This document shows, piece by piece, positions 1 to 5,883 of a stretch of 6,239 bases of DNA. The translations under genes and the position numbers were made by a program. The DNA lies in the NCBI GenBank assembly GCA_020052215.1, contig JAGVPN010000300.1:1-6239 (forward strand), given 5' to 3'. Source of the DNA: Syntrophobacterales bacterium (lineage in GTDB: Bacteria > Desulfobacterota > Desulfobaccia > Desulfobaccales > 0-14-0-80-60-11). How positions within the stretch are numbered: the first letter of the stretch is position 1; every line of letters starts with the position of its first letter. The notes under the pieces are model-generated. The model worked only from the letters and a program-made list of their open reading frames with translations. It had not been told where the DNA came from and made no database searches.

Positions 1-25
1 CCCTTGAGACCGTTTTAATTATAGT

Positions 26-55
26 ATTCTAGTGTTTAAGATTGTTTAAAGTCAA
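26..55 (-). promoter_or_regulatory. Leftward sigma70-type promoter candidate
   Basis: Reading the minus strand, TTGACT (bases 55 to 50) is followed by an 18-base spacer and TAGAAT (31 to 26). These match the -35 and -10 consensus at 5 of 6 positions each. The expected start of transcription is near base 19, so any RNA would leave the window at once and serve a gene to the left that cannot be seen. The surroundings are AT-rich, which helps promoter function but also raises the chance of accidental matches. Confidence 0.45.
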
Positions 56-65
56 GGAAAATCAG

Positions 66-88
66 AGGCCGTGCAGCCGGGACGGCCT
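66..88. repeat. Inverted repeat in the upstream intergenic region
   Basis: AGGCCGT (66-72) and ACGGCCT (82-88) are perfect complements around a 9-base loop. On the + strand the stem is followed only by TT and then mixed sequence, so it is a weak candidate for an intrinsic terminator. It lies between the leftward and rightward promoter candidates, where neither would need a terminator. It could also be a protein-binding site or chance. Confidence 0.25.
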
Positions 89-146
89 TTACGCCAAAAA
101 GTTCTCCTGAGCCGCAACCAGGACCTCCAGGGCAGGGATAATCATG

Positions 147-175
147 TTGACTCATAGCCCCCGGATTGATAAATT
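147..175 (+). promoter_or_regulatory. Extended -10 promoter candidate for hisH
   Basis: TTGACT (147-152) matches the -35 consensus at 5 of 6 positions. It is followed by an optimal 17-base spacer and TAAATT (170-175), which matches the -10 at 4 of 6. A TG dinucleotide at 167-168, one base before the -10, gives the extended -10 form and compensates for the weak hexamer. Transcription would begin near base 182, about 32 bases before the hisH start codon, which is a plausible leader for a sigma70 promoter driving the operon. Confidence 0.5.
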
Positions 176-213
176 TTAACTTGTAAGGATCATCTCGCCA
201 TTTCAAGGAATCC

Positions 214-823
214 GTGATCGTCATCATCGATTATCAAGCCGGCAACCTCACCAGCGTGGTCCGGTCTCTCAAAGCCCTGGGGGTGGAGGGTACGGTGACC
301 CAGGACCCGGCGGTGGTAGCCCAGGCCACCCGCGTCATTTTCCCGGGGGTGGGAGCCGCGGGCAAGGCTATGGCCACGCTCCGGGAGCTGGGTCTGGATC
401 AGGCCCTGCGCCAGAGTTTCCAGCGCGGCATCCCCATCCTGGGCATCTGTCTGGGGGCGCAAATTATCCTGGAGCACAGTGAGGAAAATGATGCCGCCTG
501 CCTGGGCCTGCTGCCGGGGCGCACCCTGGCGCTGCCTCGCGCCCAGGGCTTGAAGATCCCCCACATGGGCTGGAATCGGGTGCGATTTCTCAGCGAGCAC
601 CAGATATTTAAGGGATTGCCGGAGGGCGCCGAATACTATTTTGTGCACAGCTACTATCCCGCCCCAGCCCAAACGACCATGGTGCTGGGGGTGACAAACC
701 ACGGCATTGAGTTTCCCAGCGCCATTGGCTGGCGCAACCTGGTGGCCACCCAGTTTCACCCGGAGAAAAGCGGCCGTTTCGGACTGCAGATCCTGGAAAA
801 TTTCCTGGTCTGGGACGGCTCCT

Positions 824-834
<11 letters not shown>
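214..834 (+). CDS. hisH: Imidazole glycerol phosphate synthase, glutaminase subunit HisH
   Basis: This is the class I glutamine amidotransferase subunit of the cytoplasmic HisH-HisF complex. It hydrolyses glutamine and delivers ammonia to HisF in histidine biosynthesis. The protein has 206 residues, a normal length. The nucleophile elbow GICLGAQ places the catalytic cysteine at Cys79. The motif [10 protein letters not shown] gives the other two triad members, His182 and Glu184. IPHMGWN (115-121) and FVHSYY (143-148) are also typical of HisH. The start is GTG at 214, preceded by AAGGAA at 205-210 with a short spacer, and the protein opens with the usual [12 protein letters not shown]. The 3' end overlaps hisF by 11 bases, consistent with translational coupling of two subunits made in equal amounts. 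Paralogous HisH-like proteins exist in surface-sugar pathways, but no sugar genes are seen here, so the histidine role is preferred. Confidence 0.96.
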
Positions 835-1603
<769 letters not shown>

Positions 1604-1607
1604 AGCC

Positions 1608-1637
1608 ATGAACCCGATCCAGGAAGGATGCCCTTGA
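1608..1637 (+). other. Nine-codon micro-ORF overlapping the rpoH start
   Basis: ATG at 1608 opens a nine-residue frame (MNPIQEGCP) in the hisF-rpoH gap. Its TGA stop (1635-1637) overlaps the alternative TTG start of the sigma-factor gene (1634-1636) in the form TTGA. If translated it could couple or tune initiation of the sigma factor. Its own Shine-Dalgarno is poor (GGTAAA-like), so chance is the more likely explanation. Confidence 0.15.
1621..1627 (+). promoter_or_regulatory. Shine-Dalgarno of the sigma-factor gene, bearing on its start
   Basis: AGGAAGG directly abuts ATG 1628, which leaves almost no spacer unless only AGGA at 1621-1624 pairs. It sits six bases before an in-frame TTG at 1634, an ideal distance. 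The spacing therefore favours TTG 1634, while codon strength favours ATG 1628. The two products differ by only two residues. Confidence 0.5.
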
Positions 1638-2608
1638 GCAATCAGTTCGACAGGAAGACGGCCGATTTTCCGGAAGAGCTGCCGGATATTCTGGAACCCG
1701 AGATCGAGGCGGAGGTTGGAGAGCCCGAGACCACCCTGCCGGTTCCCAGCGATCTCGACCTGGTGCAGCGCTACATCCGCGAGGCGAACCACTTCGCCCT
1801 GCTCACTCCGGAGGAGGAAAAGGCCCTCACCACTCACTACCATGAGACCGGCGACCGGGAAGCCGGTTCCCGCCTGATCACCAGCAACCTGAGGTTGGTG
1901 ATCAAAATTGCCTTGGAGTTCCAAAAATACTGGATGAAAAACCTCCTGGACCTGATCCAGGAAGGCAATATCGGTCTCATGCATGCCATCCGGAAATTCG
2001 ACCCCTACCGGGGCATCAAGCTCTCCTACTATGCTTCCTTCTGGATCAAGGCTTACATTCTCAAGTTCATCATGGACAACTGGAAACTGGTGAAGATCGG
2101 TACCACTCAGTCTCAACGCAAACTCTTTTACAACCTGAAACGGGAGAAGGAGAAACTCCGGTCCCAGGGGTTTGAGCCGGGCCCCAAACTCCTGGCCGAG
2201 GTCTTGAACGTGCGGGAAGAGGAAGTCATCGAGATGGACCAGCGCCTGGGGGCGTGGGAGCTTTCCCTGGACGCCCCCTTGAAGGACGGCTCCGATGAAT
2301 ATCACAAGAATTTCCTGCCCTCCTCCGATCCCCAGGTCGAGGAAATGTTGGCCGATGCGGAACTGAAAAACCTGTTCCGCCGGAAGCTGGGGGAGTTTCG
2401 TACTGAAATCAACGACAAGGAACTGGATATTTTAGACTTACGCCTGTTGGCGGAAAAGCCCATGACCCTGCAGGAGATCGGGGCCCGCCACCGCATCTCC
2501 CGGGAGCGGGTGCGTCAGATTGAGGATCGCCTCATTAAACGATTGCGTCAATATCTCAAAACTGAGATCGCCGATTGGGAGGATTATCGGACTACGATAG
2601 GGGATTAG
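1628..2608 (+). CDS. rpoH: RNA polymerase heat-shock sigma factor, sigma-32 (RpoH) type
   Basis: This is a sigma70-family factor of the RpoH group, which directs RNA polymerase to heat-shock and protein-quality genes. It has 326 residues from ATG 1628 (324 from TTG 1634). Conserved region 1.2 starts near 43 (DLVQRYI). Region 2 spans about 80-155, including DLIQEGNIGL (108-117) and WIKAYI (139-144). QRKLFYNLKR (163-172) is the RpoH box that separates this group from primary sigma factors. Region 4.2, the -35-binding helix-turn-helix, is at about 278-306 (LQEIGARHRISRERVRQIE). The first 40 residues form an acidic extension, rich in Glu and Pro, that is absent from the E. coli protein. By alignment, the E. 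coli region 2.1 positions used for degradation control (Leu47, Ala50, Ile54) appear here as Arg77, Gly80 and Ile84. The gene lies 24 bases after hisF and 32 bases before a lipoprotein gene, so it is probably in the same operon. Confidence 0.88.
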   Translation: MPLSNQFDRKTADFPEELPDILEPEIEAEVGEPETTLPVPSDLDLVQRYIREANHFALLTPEEEKALTTHYHETGDREAGSRLITSNLRLVIKIALEFQKYWMKNLLDLIQEGNIGLMHAIRKFDPYRGIKLSYYASFWIKAYILKFIMDNWKLVKIGTTQSQRKLFYNLKREKEKLRSQGFEPGPKLLAEVLNVREEEVIEMDQRLGAWELSLDAPLKDGSDEYHKNFLPSSDPQVEEMLADAELKNLFRRKLGEFRTEINDKELDILDLRLLAEKPMTLQEIGARHRISRERVRQIEDRLIKRLRQYLKTEIADWEDYRTTIGD

Positions 2609-2611
2609 CTT

Positions 2612-2621
2612 GCCCCGGGGC
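2612..2621. repeat. Perfect 10-bp GC palindrome after rpoH
   Basis: GCCCCGGGGC reads the same on both strands and sits between the rpoH stop and the next Shine-Dalgarno. As RNA it has no loop and no following U-run, so it is not a usable terminator. In a GC-rich genome such a short palindrome may be accidental. Confidence 0.2.
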
Positions 2622-2629
2622 CGCGTTCC

Positions 2630-2643
2630 GAGGAACAACTTTG
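2630..2643 (+). promoter_or_regulatory. Shine-Dalgarno and TTG start of the TPR lipoprotein gene
   Basis: GAGGAA at 2630-2635 lies five bases before TTG at 2641. No ATG or GTG in this frame lies near the beginning of the signal sequence. An earlier in-frame TTG at 2575 would lie inside rpoH and add residues before the signal peptide, so TTG 2641 is the best-supported start. Confidence 0.65.
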
Positions 2644-4425
2644 CTTAAGTGCGAAATCTTAACTAGCAGAAACGGCATTTTCTGCACCAGCACCTCCCTG
2701 TACCGCCTCTTTCTCGGCGGGATTCTGGGGATCTCCGCGTGCCTGGCGTTCGTGGGGTGCGCTTCCCTGGGTTGGGTGGCGCCCACCGAAACCAGGGGCT
2801 CCGCCACGGCGGAAACCCCCAAAAGCCTGGCGTACTACCACTTCCTCAAGGCCCAACAACTGCTGGTGGCCGAAAACATCCCGGGGGCCATCCAGGAATA
2901 TGAGACGGCCATAAAAAATGATCCCGAATCCCCGTCCCTGGAAATGGAACTGGCCGCCCTCTACCAACGCCAGGGCGATGTGAAGCAAGCCCTGGCTCAC
3001 GCCGAAAAATCCCTCCGGCTGGATCCCAAGCAGCAAGAGGCATATTTTCTCCTGGCCAGCCTGCACGTGGGCCTGAACCAGCTGGAAGACGCCACCCGGG
3101 AATACGAACGCATCCTCACCTTAGACCCGGAAAACCGGGAAGCCCGCCTCTTCCTGGCCACCCTCTACGCCCAACAGCGGCGGTATCCCAAAGCCATTCG
3201 CACCATTCAGGAACTCTTGCGCCTGGACCCCACCCTCGTCGTGGGTTACTACTATCTGGGCCGCATTTACCTGGAAACCGGCCGTCTGGCGGATGCGAAA
3301 AAAGAATTCTTGCGGGTCCTCACCATAGATCCCAAGTTCGTACCGGCTATGTTCGATCTGGGGGTCACCCTGGAACGGGAACACCAATACACCCGGGCCC
3401 TGTCCATCTATCGCCGCATCCTGCGCGCCCACCCCCGCAACAGCAAGGTCTGGGCCAGCATCGCCCGCCTCTACCTGATCATGAACCGGTACGGCGATGC
3501 CCAGAAGGCCTTCCGCAAGATCAAGGAGTTGGAGCGGAATGATCCTGCCGCTGACTTCAATATCGCCCTGATCTGCCTGGAGCAAAAGCTGCCGGACGAT
3601 GCCATCCGCCTTTTCCGCCCTCTTCTGAGCCTGCCCCGCTACCAGGCACGGGCTCGCTACTTTATCGCCATGGCCCTGGAGGAAAAAGGCAATCTGAAGG
3701 CGGCCGCCCTGGAGTATCAACTGGTAAACCGGGAATCCGAATATTCCCTCCAGGCGCGCCTCAGGCTGGCCTATCTCACCTTTCAATTGGGTGACAAAGG
3801 CCGAGCCCGGCAAATTCTCAACGAGCTCCTGGCCGAAACTCCCAAGCAGGAAGAGATCTATCTTACCAACTCCTATTTTTATGAAGAAGACAACCAGTGG
3901 GACCTGGCCATCCAGGCCCTCTCCGCCGGGCTGGGGAAGGTGGAGCGGCCCCGGGAAATCTATTTCCGCCTGGCAGTGCTTTATGAGAAACAGAATAATC
4001 GCCCCGAAAGTATCCAGCAGATCAAGAAGGTCCTGGAACTGGACCCGAATAATGCCGATGCCCAAAATTTCCTCGGCTATTCCTACGCCGAAGCCGGGAT
4101 AAACCTGGATGAGGCTGAAAAGTTGATCCGGGAGGCCCTGCGGTCCAAACCCGACAGCGGCCACATCATTGATAGCCTCGGGTGGGTCTTATATAAAAAA
4201 GGCCAGTACGACAAGGCGGTGGCCGAGTTGGAGCGGGCTCACCGCATCATGCCCCAGGACGGCACCGTGGCCGAGCATCTGGGGGACGCCTATTTCCAGA
4301 GCAAGCGCTACCGGGACGCCCTGCGCCTATACCGCCGGGCCTTGGTGCTGGACAATGCCAACACCTCGACCTTGCGGAAGAAAATCAATCAGGTGGAAAC
4401 CTTCTTGAAAGGGCCAACCCATTGA
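2641..4425 (+). CDS. TPR-repeat lipoprotein, probably outer-membrane associated
   Basis: The product has 594 residues from TTG 2641. A short polar N-terminus is followed by a hydrophobic signal segment (about 20-38) ending in a lipobox-like FVGC, so Cys40 is the likely lipidated residue. From about 61 to 571 the protein is an almost unbroken array of about 15 tetratricopeptide repeats of 34 residues. Many end in the typical (L)DP consensus (for example SLRLDP, ILTLDP, LLRLDP, VLELDP). The last repeats contain NFLGYSYAEAG and DSLGWVLYKKGQYDKA, a conserved pattern in bacterial TPR proteins found beside lolB (for example Pseudomonas aeruginosa PA4667 beside PA4668). TPR arrays bind partner proteins; the partner here is unknown, but the adjacent LolB-like lipoprotein is an obvious candidate. 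The stop overlaps the next start as TTGA, implying coupled translation. The lipobox has Phe rather than Leu at -3, so lipidation is likely but not certain. Confidence 0.85.
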   Translation: MLKCEILTSRNGIFCTSTSLYRLFLGGILGISACLAFVGCASLGWVAPTETRGSATAETPKSLAYYHFLKAQQLLVAENIPGAIQEYETAIKNDPESPSLEMELAALYQRQGDVKQALAHAEKSLRLDPKQQEAYFLLASLHVGLNQLEDATREYERILTLDPENREARLFLATLYAQQRRYPKAIRTIQELLRLDPTLVVGYYYLGRIYLETGRLADAKKEFLRVLTIDPKFVPAMFDLGVTLEREHQYTRALSIYRRILRAHPRNSKVWASIARLYLIMNRYGDAQKAFRKIKELERNDPAADFNIALICLEQKLPDDAIRLFRPLLSLPRYQARARYFIAMALEEKGNLKAAALEYQLVNRESEYSLQARLRLAYLTFQLGDKGRARQILNELLAETPKQEEIYLTNSYFYEEDNQWDLAIQALSAGLGKVERPREIYFRLAVLYEKQNNRPESIQQIKKVLELDPNNADAQNFLGYSYAEAGINLDEAEKLIREALRSKPDSGHIIDSLGWVLYKKGQYDKAVAELERAHRIMPQDGTVAEHLGDAYFQSKRYRDALRLYRRALVLDNANTSTLRKKINQVETFLKGPTH

Positions 4426-5210
4426 ACCTCCGAAACTTTTTCTGCCTATTGCTGGCGGCGCTCCTCTGGTCGGCAGGCTGCCGCACCCTGCCGCCGGCCC
4501 CGCCGCCCGGGGCGGTCATTTCCCCGGAAGAATTGCTCGCCCGTCTTCAGGCCCGGCAAGAGCAGGTCCAATCCTTCCAGGCCAAAGGCCGCATCACCTT
4601 CCTGTCCCCCCAGCGGAATTATTCCGGCACGGCCTTGCTCACGGGTCGACTGCCCGCGGGTCTCAAGGTTGATGTCCTGGATTTCCTGGGCCGCACCATC
4701 CTGAGCTTCGCCACCGACGGGGCCGAGGTTAAGGTGCTGTCTCCCCAGGAAAATAAACTGTTTCAGGGCCCCGCTACTCCCCGGAATCTGGCCGCCTTCA
4801 TTCCCCCCACCGTCAGCCTGCCCCAGGCCCTGCGCCTGCTGGTGGGGGCCCTGCCCTTGAGTTCGGGACCACCCCAGAATTTCGACTACGAAGCCGCCAC
4901 GGGCCGTTACCGTCTGGAGTGGCGCCAGGGCGGCGCCCTGATCGAACGTCTGTGGGTAGCGGCCCAGGGGCTTTACCCCGTACAGGAAGAGTGGTTCGGC
5001 GGCGCCCCGGAGGCGCAATTCACCGCGGAACTGGCCAATTTCGGCGCCCTGGCGCCCGAGACGCCCGAGAAGATCACCCTAAAGACCCCCACGCCCAAGA
5101 TGGAAATGCGCCTGGTATATCGAAACCTTAAGCTCAATCCGCCCCTGACCCCGGCCGAGTTGACCCTGGCTTCCCCTCCCGGCGTGGTCCAGGTCCCGCT
5201 GGGAAGATAG
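4422..5210 (+). CDS. LolB-like outer-membrane lipoprotein
   Basis: The product has 262 residues starting at TTG 4422, with AAAGGG at 4408-4413 eight bases upstream. The signal peptide (residues 1-19) has a hydrophobic core CLLLAALLW and a classical lipobox SAGC, giving lipidated Cys20. A Pro-rich linker follows (24-29). The mature domain looks like the LolA/LolB half-barrel fold: an initial helix with QEQVQSFQAKGRITF (46-60), then alternating strands, with VDVLDFLGRTILSFATDG (83-100) matching the family's strand-turn-strand core. LolB receives lipoproteins from the periplasmic carrier LolA and inserts them into the outer membrane. DUF4292-type relatives share the fold without proven function. 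It is somewhat longer than E. coli LolB (about 207 residues). Adjacency to a TPR lipoprotein matches the TPR-lolB arrangement in Pseudomonas, but many deltaproteobacteria lack a canonical LolB, so the exact role is inferred. Confidence 0.75.
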   Translation: MNLRNFFCLLLAALLWSAGCRTLPPAPPPGAVISPEELLARLQARQEQVQSFQAKGRITFLSPQRNYSGTALLTGRLPAGLKVDVLDFLGRTILSFATDGAEVKVLSPQENKLFQGPATPRNLAAFIPPTVSLPQALRLLVGALPLSSGPPQNFDYEAATGRYRLEWRQGGALIERLWVAAQGLYPVQEEWFGGAPEAQFTAELANFGALAPETPEKITLKTPTPKMEMRLVYRNLKLNPPLTPAELTLASPPGVVQVPLGR

Positions 5211-5225
5211 CTGTCAGCTGTCAGC
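5209..5225. repeat. Tandem heptamer repeat CTGTCAG
   Basis: The 17 bases from the last two of the LolB-like gene's stop codon onward follow a period of seven: AG, CTGTCAG, CTGTCAG, C. Each unit contains the near-palindrome GCTG-T-CAGC. Such heptamer runs occur as dispersed intergenic repeats in some bacterial genomes; that this one belongs to such a family is inference. It fills most of the 28-base gap before the next gene. Confidence 0.5.
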
Positions 5226-5238
5226 AAAAATGAGGTCT

Positions 5239-5724
5239 ATGAAATTCCTGGTAGATTGGCCCCTGGGCGGCCTGGCCAAGTGGCTGCGTTTCTGCGGCTT
5301 CGACGCCACCCTCATGCGCCTGGCCCCGGATAAGCCCGGGAGCTGGCCGCCCCCCAGGCCCCGGACCCACATCCTGACCCGGCAGGCAGCCTGCCGACGC
5401 CTGAAGCGGCCTGATCTCCTGGTGCTGGCCGCCGCCGAACCCGAGGGCCAACTGACGGAAGTGGTTAAGCGCCTGGGCCTCTCGGCCCGCGACTTCAAGC
5501 CCCTGAGCCGCTGCCGCCATTGCAACGATCCCCTGGCCCCCCTCAGCCGGGACCTGGTCCAGGGCCGGGTTGCAGAATATGTCTTCCTCCAGCAACGCCG
5601 GTTCTTCGAGTGCCCCCGCTGCCACCGCATCTACTGGCCCGGCAGCCACCTCCAGGGAATCACCGGGACCTTGCGGGACCAACTGGACAAACTGGGGGAC
5701 CGGGACGCCGACCCTCCGGAATAA
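5239..5724 (+). CDS. Mut7-C family protein (PIN-like N-half, zinc-ribbon C-half)
   Basis: The product has 161 residues from ATG 5239 (164 from ATG 5230). ATG 5239 is preferred because the protein then begins MKFLVD, as in relatives, and because GAGG (5232-5235) lies just upstream, although with only a three-base spacer. The N-terminal half shows the family signature FLVD-x2-LGGLAKWLRFCGFD (3-22). The C-terminal half carries a four-cysteine zinc ribbon, CRHC (92-95) and CPRC (125-128), followed by the typical YWPGSHLQGI. Mut7-C domains are predicted RNases with a PIN-like fold. Here the usual acidic stretch after the first helix is replaced by a Pro/Arg-rich segment (about 31-41), and the usual LTRD reads LTRQ (46-49). 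Only Asp6 of the expected acidic residues is clear, so nuclease activity is doubtful. It is last in the probable operon, 28 bases after the LolB-like gene. Confidence 0.75.
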   Translation: MKFLVDWPLGGLAKWLRFCGFDATLMRLAPDKPGSWPPPRPRTHILTRQAACRRLKRPDLLVLAAAEPEGQLTEVVKRLGLSARDFKPLSRCRHCNDPLAPLSRDLVQGRVAEYVFLQQRRFFECPRCHRIYWPGSHLQGITGTLRDQLDKLGDRDADPPE

Positions 5725-5752
5725 CGATCCCTAATTTACGACGCTTTTAAGA

Positions 5753-5781
5753 TTGCACCGCCCCTTCTCCCACCCTATAGT
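5753..5781 (+). promoter_or_regulatory. Promoter candidate for the right-edge gene
   Basis: TTGCAC (5753-5758) is followed by a 17-base spacer and TATAGT (5776-5781), which matches the -10 consensus at 5 of 6 positions. The -35 is weak, at 3 of 6. A second, overlapping -10-like hexamer, TATAGA, follows at 5781-5786. Transcription would start around 5788, giving a leader of about 95 bases before the ATG at 5884. Confidence 0.4.
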
Positions 5782-5798
5782 ATAGAAAAAAACCGTGC

Positions 5799-5855
5799 CT
5801 GGGGCCAGACAGCCATCCCCGGTTGCCTCCCAACGCCGGGGTTTCTCTCCCCGGC
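5799..5855 (+). promoter_or_regulatory. Leader with alternative hairpins, possible attenuator
   Basis: Four short blocks can pair in competing ways: CTGGGG (5799-5804), CCCCGG (5817-5822), CCGGGG (5836-5841) and CCCCGG (5849-5854). Blocks 2 and 3 form a hairpin, extended by TTG/CAA pairing inside and followed by TTTCTCT, which resembles a weak intrinsic terminator. Blocks 1 with 2 and 3 with 4 form the alternative; the 3-4 stem is seven base pairs (GCCGGGG with CCCCGGC) around a seven-base loop. The 2-3 hairpin could also simply terminate read-through from the upstream operon. In GC-rich DNA such pairings may be accidental. Confidence 0.35.
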
Positions 5856-5870
5856 TCTTGGTCTCCCGGG

Positions 5871-5877
5871 AAAGGAG
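5871..5877 (+). promoter_or_regulatory. Shine-Dalgarno choosing ATG 5884
   Basis: AAAGGAG lies six bases before ATG 5884, an optimal spacing. A nearer ATG at 5880 is in a different frame and stops after four codons, so 5884 is the functional start. An 8-bp palindrome, TCCCGGGA (5864-5871), touches the site. Confidence 0.7.
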
Positions 5878-5883
5878 TTATGC

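Noticed and set aside
71..157. Short + strand frame from GTG 71, about 28 codons, before hisH
   Set aside because: It is very short, its Shine-Dalgarno spacing is poor, and it lies upstream of the best promoter for the + strand genes. Nothing supports translation.
36..227. Minus-strand 63-residue open frame upstream of hisH
   Set aside because: It runs antisense over the hisH start and its promoter, and its 3' end overlaps the leftward promoter candidate. It has no convincing Shine-Dalgarno and no recognisable domain.
2575..2640. Upstream TTG 2575 as start of the TPR lipoprotein
   Set aside because: It would overlap rpoH by 34 bases and add 22 residues before the signal peptide. TTG 2641 has a well-spaced GAGGAA.
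3121..4164. Minus-strand 347-residue open frame opposite the TPR gene
   Set aside because: It mirrors the periodic TPR repeats on the other strand and has no Shine-Dalgarno or domain. The + strand reading is clearly the real one.
5744..5781. Sigma-32-type promoter before the right-edge gene (CTTTTAA and CCCTATAG)
   Set aside because: The spacing between the two elements is about 22 bases, too long for sigma-32, and the -35 does not contain CTTGAAA. A sigma70 reading fits better.
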